The notes beneath the pieces are model-generated. The model was not told the origin of the DNA. It saw only the letters and a list, made by a program, of their open reading frames with translations, and ran no database searches. Below, in pieces: positions 17,302-25,065 of a stretch of 46,720 nucleotides of DNA (position 1 is the first letter of the stretch; each line of letters starts with the position of its first letter). A program made the position numbers and the translations under genes. The stretch comes from an uncultured Spirochaetales bacterium (GTDB lineage Bacteria; Spirochaetota; Spirochaetia; Sphaerochaetales; Sphaerochaetaceae): positions 1 through 46,720 of the forward strand of contig CALXRC010000016.1 in NCBI GenBank assembly GCA_944390865.1. The letters run 5' to 3'.

Positions 17302-19692
17302 TCACAGGCTGACGCCAGTCATGAGGGCAAAGCCTATGTGAGGAGAAGCGGACGAGCGGACAGAGGCATTGAGCCAGTGATCGTCTTCCTGCATGTCATA
17401 GGAAAGATAGACCGCTGCGGAAAAGTGCAGGTGAGCAAAGGTCTTTTCTATGCTGAGCGCGTAAAGCAGGCTGCCGTCTGTCCATTCATCCTCATCAAAA
17501 AGATCTGCGGCAGAGGATGCGAAGTTCTTTTTCATGATCAGGCCCCTGATTGAGAACTCATTGAGGCTGAAACTGAGGCTCAGCCTGAGCCTGTCAGAGC
17601 TCTTTCCGCTCTCATCAGTGAAATGAAGGAGGTTGTCTGCCCTGTATTCAAGACCTATGCTGAACTGCCGGAGGCTGTATTCAAGGCCTGTGCGCAGGAA
17701 AAGGGCAGTGTCAGAATAGTAAGTGTTGTCATTAATGTCAGACCCGTCCCAGAAGCTGAACTCATCCCACCAGATTTCCCTTGCCCTTCCTCTCAGGGCT
17801 CCTGATGAAATGCTCAGCCTGAAGCCGTTCCAGGCAGAGTCCAGAGCAAGCCCTGCAGCGTACTCAAGCTTTTCTCTTGAAAGGAAGTGCAGGGTAAAAT
17901 CATCAGGAGAGAATTCAATGAAGGTCTGGGCAAAGGCGCTGAGCCTTACCCTGCCGGAAAAGTTCTGGCTCATGCTGAAGCGTGATACCACATAGGCCTG
18001 GTAGTCATCACTTGCAAACTTTATGTCCAGCGCTGTCTCTGATGTGATCTGCGGTCCGGCTGTGCCCATCGGCATGATGGAGACAGTCAGGTCAAAGATT
18101 CGGGGCTGCTGCGTGTCGTTGATGTAAAGGCTGACAGAGGTGCCGCTGGCGAGGTTGAAGCCGGTCTTGAGGCTCATGGCTGAATCCGGTCCTGCCGCCC
18201 AGAAGTCTGAAATGAGGCTGGGGGTTGTGAAAAGCCCGCCTTTCCTGCCGGCCAGGAAGTAGATGTTGTCTGTCTCCTTTCCCAGCTTGACTGTGTCAAT
18301 CAGCGAGAAGATGTCTGTCATCATCTCGTAAATGAGCTCCAGGCCCGTGTCAGCGCCCATGCCGAAGTCCAGAAGTCCGTTTGAGTTCATCCTGACCAGA
18401 GTGAAGCTTCCTGACTGGGTTGACAGATAGAGTGGAAGGCGCAGGATGAGCATGTTGTTCTGCGTGAAGTGGAAGGCAGCTGACGGCTGTATGATGAGCG
18501 AGGAGCTCTGGGATGAAAGCACGTAGCCAGTGCTGAGGGAAAGGTCAATCCACTGCGCCGCACCCTCAGCGTCTCCGCTGGAGTACAGGGCGTTGTACAG
18601 CCCGATAGTGGCAGAGAGTGAGACCTGAGGCCCTCTCTGTCTGTCATAGTAAAGCGACAGCGTCGTGCTTATGGCCCTGTTGCTGTAGCCCAGGCTCACA
18701 AAGCTCTGTCCGTTGTTTTTGAAATTTTCTTCAAAGCCTGAAGTGAAAAGGCCGCTCATCCTGAGGCCTGCACCGATGCTTATTCCGCTGACTGAGGTTG
18801 AGAACTCAAGAGAGAAGTAATCTTCTCCCCTGACAGGAGCAAGACTGATGCTGTCAAAGGGAAGCTGCAGGTCCAGGACGACAGAAAGCAGTTCTGTCTC
18901 ATAAAGCAGGCTTGTGTAGACTGTGAGGCTGTCCTCTTTTTTCCTCTCTGTCTCATAGCCGTTCAGCACAGAGCCGAAGTGTACGTCGCCGCTGCTGTAG
19001 GCGAGGCCGAGATTGAAATCCAGAGCGGGAAAGTTCAGCGGCAGGGAAACGGACAGGCCCCAGCCTGAGAAGCCCTCAGCTGACAGTGCCGCCGCTCCTG
19101 CAAAGCGGACTGAAAGCTGTGTCTCCTCATCCGTGAAGAGAGGAAACATCACTCCGGCTTCAGGATGCCAGATGCTGTTTCCGCTCACATGGCTGATCTC
19201 TCCAGTGAGACCGAGGTTGACCGCCAGGACATCATTGAAAAGGGGAAAGCTGCTGTCGTAGATGAAATAGCCTGTGTCGTTCAGCAGGCTGATGTCGCTG
19301 TAGCTCAGCTGAAGGCTGGTCCTGCCGCTGCTGAATGAGAGCAGGGCAGACAGTTCTTCCCTGAGCGCATCAAATGAACGGGTAGAGGCCGTGACAATTC
19401 CGAAAATGTCGCCAGGAATGATGAGATCATGGGAAAGTTCAAAGCTCAGGCTGTCTGTGTCAAACTTCACGATCTCGAGAAACTGGGCAAAATAAGAGAA
19501 GACGGAACGGAATGTGCCTTCAATTCTGTCCGTTTCCAGAATGTGCGCAAGCGACAGATCCAGACGCAGCGTGAAATTCTCGTCTGAATACTCTGGCTGG
19601 AAGGAGATGTCGCTTATTGTATCATTTCCGCTGCTGTTTACGAACTGAGTGGATAAGTAAAGCTCAAATGGAATTTCAGGAGGAAAGAAAAT
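17302..19692 (-). CDS. Large outer-membrane beta-barrel-like protein, probably the C-terminal part of the adjacent FecR-like protein
   Basis: An open frame of about 796 codons from 19692, made of many short amphipathic strands rich in Ser, Leu, Tyr, Phe and Asn (SLQLSYSDISLLNDTGYFIYD, VSLGYSNRAISTTLSLYYDR, FSIGLEYRADNLLHFTD) and ending HIGFALMTGVSL. This is consistent with a large outer-membrane barrel. There is no signal peptide and no ATG, GTG or TTG in frame between the end of the FecR gene and a GTG at 19470, although the frame is clearly coding (GTIVYPQEESIFFPPEIPFE). Two readings are possible. It may be the same gene as the FecR-like protein, displaced by one base near 19.73 kb. Or it may start at ATT 19692, which has AGGAGG 5 nt upstream inside a hairpin. 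The former is preferred. Confidence 0.7.
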   Translation of the reverse strand: MFFPPEIPFELYLSTQFVNSSGNDTISDISFQPEYSDENFTLRLDLSLAHILETDRIEGTFRSVFSYFAQFLEIVKFDTDSLSFELSHDLIIPGDIFGIVTASTRSFDALREELSALLSFSSGRTSLQLSYSDISLLNDTGYFIYDSSFPLFNDVLAVNLGLTGEISHVSGNSIWHPEAGVMFPLFTDEETQLSVRFAGAAALSAEGFSGWGLSVSLPLNFPALDFNLGLAYSSGDVHFGSVLNGYETERKKEDSLTVYTSLLYETELLSVVLDLQLPFDSISLAPVRGEDYFSLEFSTSVSGISIGAGLRMSGLFTSGFEENFKNNGQSFVSLGYSNRAISTTLSLYYDRQRGPQVSLSATIGLYNALYSSGDAEGAAQWIDLSLSTGYVLSSQSSSLIIQPSAAFHFTQNNMLILRLPLYLSTQSGSFTLVRMNSNGLLDFGMGADTGLELIYEMMTDIFSLIDTVKLGKETDNIYFLAGRKGGLFTTPSLISDFWAAGPDSAMSLKTGFNLASGTSVSLYINDTQQPRIFDLTVSIMPMGTAGPQITSETALDIKFASDDYQAYVVSRFSMSQNFSGRVRLSAFAQTFIEFSPDDFTLHFLSREKLEYAAGLALDSAWNGFRLSISSGALRGRAREIWWDEFSFWDGSDINDNTYYSDTALFLRTGLEYSLRQFSIGLEYRADNLLHFTDESGKSSDRLRLSLSFSLNEFSIRGLIMKKNFASSAADLFDEDEWTDGSLLYALSIEKTFAHLHFSAAVYLSYDMQEDDHWLNASVRSSASPHIGFALMTGVSL

Positions 19693-19703
19693 GCTTTCCT
19701 CCT
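19678..19703 (-). promoter_or_regulatory. Perfect 10-bp hairpin covering an AGGAGG ribosome site at the FecR/barrel junction
   Basis: AGGAGGAAAG and CTTTCCTCCT flank a 6-nt loop (19688-19693). On the minus strand the 5' arm is a perfect Shine-Dalgarno sequence followed at 5 nt by ATT in the loop. It starts 22 nt past the FecR stop codon. There is no T-run, so it is not a terminator. Confidence 0.6.
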
Positions 19704-19724
19704 GGGGATAGACTATCGTTCCAG

Positions 19725-20783
19725 TTATCGGGACAGCGTGATCTCTGCCGGCTCCTGGTCCTGCACCGTCACCCAGGGCCTCACCATGAAAGGGGCAGGA
19801 GGAACAGGCCCGGTGCTGTCTGCAGGTGTTTCTGTCTCCTGCTGTGCGGCCTGTGTCTGTGTTCCGCCGGCCTCTGTTTCACTCTGCCGGGCTTCAACAG
19901 TAGTGACAGGAGCAGCAAATTCAGGTGCCGGGGGAGTGAAGATGCCCGACAGATAATTGTCGAGGTAGATCAGGAAGTCCGTCACTACGGCGGAAATCTC
20001 ATCAGCTGTGTAGGATGAGGGGTATGTGAAGTCAATCCTTCCGTCCTGCCAGGTGTAAACGACTGAATCAAGGCCGGCAAGTCCGCTGTCTGATGCAAAG
20101 CTGAGGAAGAAGGAGCCGACATCGCTTTCTGACACAAGTCCTGAAGGATAGCTGACATAGCCGCTTCCATCTGTCGTGAAGGAATAATCCAGGCTGAGGC
20201 CTCTGAAGCTGTAGCTGCCTGTGACTGTGCTGCCGTCTGTTTCCGTCAGGCTCAGCAGAGGAAGATCCAGCTGGTTTTCAAGCAGGTTGGAATAGTGGTA
20301 TGGGCGGATAGTGGAAGAGGCTCTTCTCAGCGCGTCATATACTGCCACATTTGAGGCTGAGTTGTTTATCGCGATATCAGCGCTGTCTGTATAGACGAAG
20401 ATGTATTCTCCCGGACCTGATATTGTGTAGCTTGCGCTTGAAGTGAAGATTGTGAGATTTGACAGGCTGTCTGTCGTGACCTGGATCTGTCCGTCCAGCA
20501 GATAGATGCTCGGGCTGTCATAGTTGAATCCTGTGACGGCAACGAGGGAGTCTGGACTGACTGCTATGTCGCCGAAGGCAGAGGTGAAGACTGCATCTGT
20601 GTCCTGAACCTGAATGATGTATCCGTCTGCGTCAATGGCTGAAAGCGGATCCAGAGCCTGTCCGTATGGCGAGTAAAGCCTCACGCTTGCGGCATCTCCT
20701 CCTGCAAGAAGGAGTGAATCGGCTGCACACAGAGGGAGAACAAGGGCTGACAGAAGTGAAAGCAGAAGAATCAATTTTCTCAT
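19725..20783 (-). CDS. FecR-domain-like exported protein
   Basis: A signal peptide (MRKLILLLSLLSALVLPLCAADS) is followed by a FecR-type beta-repeat region: DTDAVFTSAFGDIAVSPDSLVAVTGF, YLLDGQIQVTTDSLSNLTIFTSSASYTISGPGEYIFVYTD. A proline/threonine/glutamine-rich linker runs from about 290 to 335 (QSETEAGGTQTQAAQQETETPADSTGPVPP). FecR domains act as periplasmic sensors or peptidoglycan-proximal modules. The frame stops at TAA directly after EPAEITLSR. Adding one C to the CCC there reads on as TLSPITGTIVYPQEESIFF into the barrel frame, giving a single protein of about 1160 residues. The start at 20783 has GAGG about 10 nt upstream and a good promoter before it. Confidence 0.82.
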   Translation of the reverse strand: MRKLILLLSLLSALVLPLCAADSLLLAGGDAASVRLYSPYGQALDPLSAIDADGYIIQVQDTDAVFTSAFGDIAVSPDSLVAVTGFNYDSPSIYLLDGQIQVTTDSLSNLTIFTSSASYTISGPGEYIFVYTDSADIAINNSASNVAVYDALRRASSTIRPYHYSNLLENQLDLPLLSLTETDGSTVTGSYSFRGLSLDYSFTTDGSGYVSYPSGLVSESDVGSFFLSFASDSGLAGLDSVVYTWQDGRIDFTYPSSYTADEISAVVTDFLIYLDNYLSGIFTPPAPEFAAPVTTVEARQSETEAGGTQTQAAQQETETPADSTGPVPPAPFMVRPWVTVQDQEPAEITLSR

Positions 20784-20805
20784 AATCTCATTACCTCAAC
20801 TTTGG

Positions 20806-20824
20806 ACTGCAGGAAGCCTGCAGT
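20806..20824 (-). promoter_or_regulatory. Hairpin at the predicted 5' end of the FecR/barrel mRNA
   Basis: ACTGCAGG / CCTGCAGT with a 3-nt loop forms an 8-bp perfect stem. Given the -10 at 20833-20838 the transcript should start near 20826, so the stem begins at about +2, leaving the ribosome site 3' of it unpaired. Such 5' stems are known to stabilise mRNAs. Confidence 0.5.
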
Positions 20825-20832
20825 TACTATCA

Positions 20833-20861
20833 ATCATAAACTAAAACATGGACTGTGTCAC
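20833..20861 (-). promoter_or_regulatory. Promoter of the FecR-like gene
   Basis: On the minus strand GTGACA (20856-20861) and TATGAT (20833-20838) are separated by 17 nt, both close to consensus. It lies in the 99-bp gap after ttcA. Confidence 0.65.
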
Positions 20862-20882
20862 ACATTTTAAGCTGTCAATGTC

Positions 20883-21647
20883 TCAATTCAGCACGTCTGT
20901 GGGCAGACTGTGGGCCTTGTAAATATGTTCTCTTGTCAATGAGTCTATATGACACAAGGATTTAATGACCGGCTTCAGCTGAGCTCTTATGTTTGTCTGA
21001 TCATACGGGCAGACAGGCTTGACCGTGGGAAGATTGTAGCATTCGCTCAGCCTTCTCGTGACAGACTCATGTATTTCGATCATAGGCCTGATGACATAGA
21101 GCCTGCCGTCAAAGAAATCCTGCACAGGCAGCATTGTGCTGAAAGAGGCCCTGAAGCACAGATTCATCAGGCTTGTCTCGACCAGATCATCAAGATGATG
21201 TCCCATCGCTATCAGGCGCACGCCCTCCCTGTTTGAACGTTCAAAGAGTATCCTTCTTCTGTTGCGCGAACAGAGGTAACAGTTGAAGTCACCTTTAAAA
21301 GACTGTGGAAACTGATGTTCATCCACTATCTCAAAGGGAATTGAGAGCGCAGCGAAGTATTCATGAAGCTTTTCCTTGCTCTCCTGGCTTATCGGGTGTT
21401 CGATCCAGTTGATCATCAGGGCCCTGAGGGAGTAGGAGACAGGCAGCCACTTCAGTCTGAGCGAGAGCGCAAGAGCCAGTGCCAGGCTGTCCTTGCCGCC
21501 GGAGACGGAAAGCAGGACTTCGTCTCCTTCCTTGATCATAGAGTAGGTGTTGATCGTCTTCCCGACGCCTTTTATGAACCGCATCACCCAGGGAGGAATG
21601 TCCCCGCTGATCAGGCTGCGGTAGTCAAGTTTCTCATTGCATTCCAT
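20883..21647 (-). CDS. ttcA: TtcA-like tRNA 2-thiocytidine biosynthesis protein
   Basis: PP-loop ATPase with the motif VLLSVSGGKDSLALAL (about 46-61), the family motif NCYLCSRNRRRILFE with a C-x2-C pair that binds the iron-sulfur cluster, and MGHHLDDLVETSLMN. A third cysteine occurs in KPVCPYDQ, as expected for TtcA. TtcA thiolates C32 of certain tRNAs; 254 residues is slightly short for the family. TilS is a more distant alternative but lacks the CxxC pattern. ATG 21647 has AAAGGA 8 nt upstream and overlaps the end of the HD-domain gene by 14 bp, so the two are likely co-translated. Confidence 0.85.
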   Translation of the reverse strand: MECNEKLDYRSLISGDIPPWVMRFIKGVGKTINTYSMIKEGDEVLLSVSGGKDSLALALALSLRLKWLPVSYSLRALMINWIEHPISQESKEKLHEYFAALSIPFEIVDEHQFPQSFKGDFNCYLCSRNRRRILFERSNREGVRLIAMGHHLDDLVETSLMNLCFRASFSTMLPVQDFFDGRLYVIRPMIEIHESVTRRLSECYNLPTVKPVCPYDQTNIRAQLKPVIKSLCHIDSLTREHIYKAHSLPTDVLN

Positions 21648-22893
21648 AGATTATTTCCTTTACAAGCTCTCTGCTGACATAGCTCGGGGCAAAGAGCGAC
21701 ACGCTGCGAAGGGCTCCCGTGAAGAGGGCAGAGGCCTGATGAGTGAAGATTCTTGTGGCCTGATCAAATGGAATTGGTCCCTTCTCATCATCGAGGATCA
21801 TGGTGCTGCTCTCAAAGCTCACCGGTTCCTGGATGTCAATGATGACCTGGCTGGGATCAAGTTCCCTGTATCTTTTTCTCAGCTCGCGGTAAATGGATGC
21901 CTCAACCTCAAGCCTGCTGAAAAGATCACTGCATTCCCTTTCAAGTCTTCCGTCTTCTTCATAGTCCTTCTTCCACAGTCTGGAAAGCAGCTGGTTGTCT
22001 GCGACAGCCCTGATCAGCCTGAATGGCTTGTAATCCTTGTGCTTGAAGGCGAGGTTTTCAAACTCATGATCGTCAATGAAATACAAATCGTCATAGCTGA
22101 TGATCCTGTCCTGCAGTCCCTGCAGCAGGGCTTTCTTGATCATTGAGGTCGCGCTTCTCACTCCCTTGTGCCAGTAGACATTGCGGTACATCAGGTATTT
22201 TGAGAACAAGAGGTGTTCAAGTGATGAGACTGCGTCTCCGGTCAGGGCAATCCTGTTTTTGTACAGTCTCATCGAAGAGATGATGTAGCTGTTGTCCTGA
22301 AGGCCGTAGGGCACGCCTGCAAAGAAGGCATCCCTGTTCAGATAATCAAGCTTGTCAGGATCCAGCGCTCCTGAAAGGATATTGCGGTAAAGATCGATTT
22401 CCTCGCTGCACGGCTTGTTTTTGTCAATGATGGCCTTCACCGCTTCCGGGTCAGCTCCGGCAGATCTCACTGCTTCCTTGAGGCTGTGATCCTCATCAAT
22501 GAGCTGGCAGGCCAGCTCCTCATGTTCCCTTATGCTCAGCTCCTTGAGTGAATGGGCATAGGGGAAGTGCCCTATGTCATGAAGGAGACAGGCTGCGAGA
22601 AAGCTCCTGATGCCTTCCGGACTGAGCATTGACGTGTCGTAGTTCAGCAGGGACTGCATTATCAGACGGCCTGTATGGTAAACTCCGAGACTGTGGCTCA
22701 GCCTGGTGTGCACTGCACCCGGATACACGTGGCAGGCAGGGCCGTTCTGCCTGATGCGGTCAAGTTTCTGCACGGCCGGTTCAAGAAAGAGATTCTTGAA
22801 GCCGTCGTCAAGCTTTATGTCGTTCCACAGAGGATCTTTTATTATGTGATCAAAGTCTTCATTTACTGCGCTGATCAGTTTTGTCTTTGTCAT
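21634..22893 (-). CDS. HD-domain phosphohydrolase of the SAMHD1/dGTPase-like class
   Basis: The HD motif set is complete: HTRLSHSLGVYHTGRLIM (first His), LAACLLHDIGHFPYAHSLKEL (the HD pair), and LDPDKLDYLNRDAFFAGVPYG (the distal Asp with the arginine-rich signature of this class). 419 residues. Relatives hydrolyse dNTPs or other nucleotides, but the exact substrate is not predictable. ATG 22893 has no ribosome site. Its -10 (TGT-TAATAT at 22903-22908) ends 9 nt upstream, so a leaderless or near-leaderless message is predicted. Heads a minus-strand run with ttcA. Confidence 0.88.
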   Translation of the reverse strand: MTKTKLISAVNEDFDHIIKDPLWNDIKLDDGFKNLFLEPAVQKLDRIRQNGPACHVYPGAVHTRLSHSLGVYHTGRLIMQSLLNYDTSMLSPEGIRSFLAACLLHDIGHFPYAHSLKELSIREHEELACQLIDEDHSLKEAVRSAGADPEAVKAIIDKNKPCSEEIDLYRNILSGALDPDKLDYLNRDAFFAGVPYGLQDNSYIISSMRLYKNRIALTGDAVSSLEHLLFSKYLMYRNVYWHKGVRSATSMIKKALLQGLQDRIISYDDLYFIDDHEFENLAFKHKDYKPFRLIRAVADNQLLSRLWKKDYEEDGRLERECSDLFSRLEVEASIYRELRKRYRELDPSQVIIDIQEPVSFESSTMILDDEKGPIPFDQATRIFTHQASALFTGALRSVSLFAPSYVSRELVKEIIYGMQ

Positions 22894-22902
22894 AGGAAAT
22901 CA

Positions 22903-22935
22903 ATATTAACATCTGAAGCTTATTTAAGCTATCAT
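22903..22935. promoter_or_regulatory. Overlapping divergent promoters for the HD gene and the small exported-protein gene
   Basis: On the minus strand an extended -10 (TGT then TAATAT, 22903-22908) lies 9 nt before the HD start codon. On the plus strand TTAACA (22906-22911) and TATCAT (22930-22935) are separated by 18 nt, with the -10 ending 7 nt before ATG 22943. The minus -10 and plus -35 overlap, so polymerase cannot occupy both. Neither gene has a ribosome site. Confidence 0.55.
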
Positions 22936-22942
22936 TTCTTTC

Positions 22943-23293
22943 ATGAAAGCATTAGCTGCATTTCTTCTTCTCTTGCTTCCTCCCGTGCTGCTCTCAGGCG
23001 CAGTCTATCCGGCTGATCCAGTCATCGGGCAGATCTCAAAAGGCAATGCCTTTCTTCTGGAGGCTGTGGGCGGGAGCTATGATGAGAACTGGATTGAGAA
23101 GAATGTCTGTCCAGAGTTCAGGGCTGACTTCGCGGCCCTTCATGATGATCTGGCACAGCTGCTTCCTTTGACCCGTCCGCTGATGAGCGAGCGCCAGGAC
23201 GGGCTTGTACTCATCAGGGACAGTGAGAAGGATGTGACGCTGAGCGTCTTCCTGTGCGAGGAGGGGCGGATTGAATCCCTCAGCCTCGTGTGA
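22943..23293 (+). CDS. Small exported protein of unknown function
   Basis: A 116-residue product with a clear signal peptide (MKALAAFLLLLLPPVLLSGAVYPADP) and a mature part of about 95 residues containing two cysteines, ending CEEGRIESLSLV. No family recognised. There is no ribosome site; the -10 TATCAT ends 7 nt before the ATG. The last 14 bp overlap the convergent pepF. Confidence 0.7.
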   Translation: MKALAAFLLLLLPPVLLSGAVYPADPVIGQISKGNAFLLEAVGGSYDENWIEKNVCPEFRADFAALHDDLAQLLPLTRPLMSERQDGLVLIRDSEKDVTLSVFLCEEGRIESLSLV

Positions 23294-25055
23294 TGGCTTC
23301 CAGCTGGTCCAGCAGCCCTGAGAATGCTTTGACAGCAGCTTCAATGCTTTCCTTCTTCCTCAGGTCAGCACCGGCCTTTGCCAGTGAATCAAGAGGATAC
23401 TGGGAGCCTCCGCTTGAAAGGAAGGCCAGATAGTCATTTCTTTCCCTTTCGCCTCCGCAAAGGACTCTGTCTGCGAGAGTGAAGGCCGCCGACAGGCCTG
23501 TAGCGTACTTCCAGACGTAGAATGCACGGTAGAAATGCGGAATCCTCAGGCACTCAAGGGCGCTCCTGTCGTCAAGGCTGACTGAGGGGCCGAAGTACTG
23601 GTCAAGCAGGTTCCTGTAGCACTTGAGCAGCCAGTCAAGGGTCGCAGCACCGCCTTTTTCGACTTCCTGGTGGGCAAGCAGCTCAAACTCGGCGAACATT
23701 GTCTGCCTGAAGAAGGTTGCGACAATGTCATCAAGGCGCTTTGCGATGAGAAAGGCTTTCATGTTCTCATCTCCGGCATTCCTGATCATGTATCTTGACA
23801 GCAGCTCCTCATTGAAGGTGCTTGCCACCTCAGCTTCAAAAATTGTGTAGTTGTAGCTGAGGAAGGGATTGTTCTTCGCACTGTAATAAGAGTGCATTGA
23901 GTGTCCGCCTTCATGAATCAGCGTGAAGACGCTGTCCAGCAGATCCTGCCTGTAGCTTGTCAGGATGAAGGGCTTGCCGGAAAAGGAACCGGCAGAGAAG
24001 GCTCCTGATCTCTTTCCCTCGTTCTCATACCTGTCAACCCAGCGGTCCTGAGTGAGTCCTCTCCTGAGCACAGCTGTGTATTCATCTCCAAGAACGCTGA
24101 CGGCCCTGCTGATCAGATCTACCGCCTCTGTGTAGGGTATGTTCACTTTCTGATCACTGACCATCGGCACATAGACATCCCAGTGATTCAGCCTGTCCTT
24201 CCTGAGCAGTTCTGCCCTGAGTCTGTAGTAGCGGTGCAGGACATCAAAGTTCTCATGGACTGTGTCAATGAGGTTTGAATAGACAGAGGAGGGGATGTTG
24301 TCCTCAAACAGCGCTGCATCCAGACAGGAGGAATATCCTCTTGCCTTGGCTTCGAAAATGTCCTGGTTTATGCTTCCTGCATACAGCCGCGACAGGACAT
24401 GACGGTGCTGATAGTATTCTTCATACAGCTGGCTGTAAGCCTGTCTGCGCACCTGCTCGTCACTGCTGTGCATGAAGAATGAATAGCCTGCATGCGTCAG
24501 TCTGTCTCCGTTGATCTGACCGAAGTCAAGGTCAATGTCATTCAGATCGTTGAAGGCATCAGAGACCGCTGACGCGGCTTCGCTGTTAAGGGCCATAATG
24601 CGTTCTTCTGCGGCTGAGAGCGTGTGCTCCTTCATCCTCAGCACTTTATTCACATAGACCCGGTAAGGTGCAAAGCGCTCCTGAGAGAGCCACAGCCTGA
24701 GCTTTTCCTCATCTGTGCCCATAAGTGCAGGATCAAGCCAGCTCACTGCTTCCTGGAATCGTGCTCCAAGGCTGCTTGCAAGCGCAGCACAGCGCTGGTT
24801 CTCTGCATCAAGTCCGTCGCTCTCAAGCTTCAGGAAGGCATAAGTCTCATTCTTCTCAAGCCTGCGGGCGAAGTCTTCAACCGCACACAGTGTCTCATAG
24901 ATTTTGTCATCAGTCTGGGCAAATGACACTCTGAAGGCTTCAAGGCGCGGAACAAGGGCCGACAGCTCATCATAATCCTTCTGCCAGTCCTCATGGCTTT
25001 CATAGAGGGATTCAAGATCCCAGGTGTCTTCTGTCTTCTGTTCGCTTCTTCTCAT
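23280..25055 (-). CDS. pepF: Oligoendopeptidase F (M3 metallopeptidase)
   Basis: Cytoplasmic zinc peptidase of the thimet/oligopeptidase F family. The zinc site is VFTLIHEGGHSMHSYYS (HExxH) with a downstream EAEVASTFNEELL supplying the third ligand. N- and C-terminal helical domains (about 591 residues in total) match the family. The start at 25055 (MRRSEQKTEDTWDLESLY) has AAGGAGG 5 nt upstream; the longer frame from TTG 25079 lacks one. It follows rdgB by 10 nt. Confidence 0.95.
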   Translation of the reverse strand: MRRSEQKTEDTWDLESLYESHEDWQKDYDELSALVPRLEAFRVSFAQTDDKIYETLCAVEDFARRLEKNETYAFLKLESDGLDAENQRCAALASSLGARFQEAVSWLDPALMGTDEEKLRLWLSQERFAPYRVYVNKVLRMKEHTLSAAEERIMALNSEAASAVSDAFNDLNDIDLDFGQINGDRLTHAGYSFFMHSSDEQVRRQAYSQLYEEYYQHRHVLSRLYAGSINQDIFEAKARGYSSCLDAALFEDNIPSSVYSNLIDTVHENFDVLHRYYRLRAELLRKDRLNHWDVYVPMVSDQKVNIPYTEAVDLISRAVSVLGDEYTAVLRRGLTQDRWVDRYENEGKRSGAFSAGSFSGKPFILTSYRQDLLDSVFTLIHEGGHSMHSYYSAKNNPFLSYNYTIFEAEVASTFNEELLSRYMIRNAGDENMKAFLIAKRLDDIVATFFRQTMFAEFELLAHQEVEKGGAATLDWLLKCYRNLLDQYFGPSVSLDDRSALECLRIPHFYRAFYVWKYATGLSAAFTLADRVLCGGERERNDYLAFLSSGGSQYPLDSLAKAGADLRKKESIEAAVKAFSGLLDQLEAITRG

Positions 25056-25065
25056 ATCTTCCTCC

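Noticed and set aside
19700..19740. Programmed -1 ribosomal frameshift joining the FecR and barrel frames.
   Set aside because: No X-XXY-YYZ slippery heptamer lies before the FecR stop codon, and the hairpin begins too far past it.
19617..20018. Open plus-strand frame of 133 codons opposite the FecR/barrel genes.
   Set aside because: Shadow of the minus-strand coding sequence; cysteine- and arginine-rich with no signal or motif and no ribosome site.
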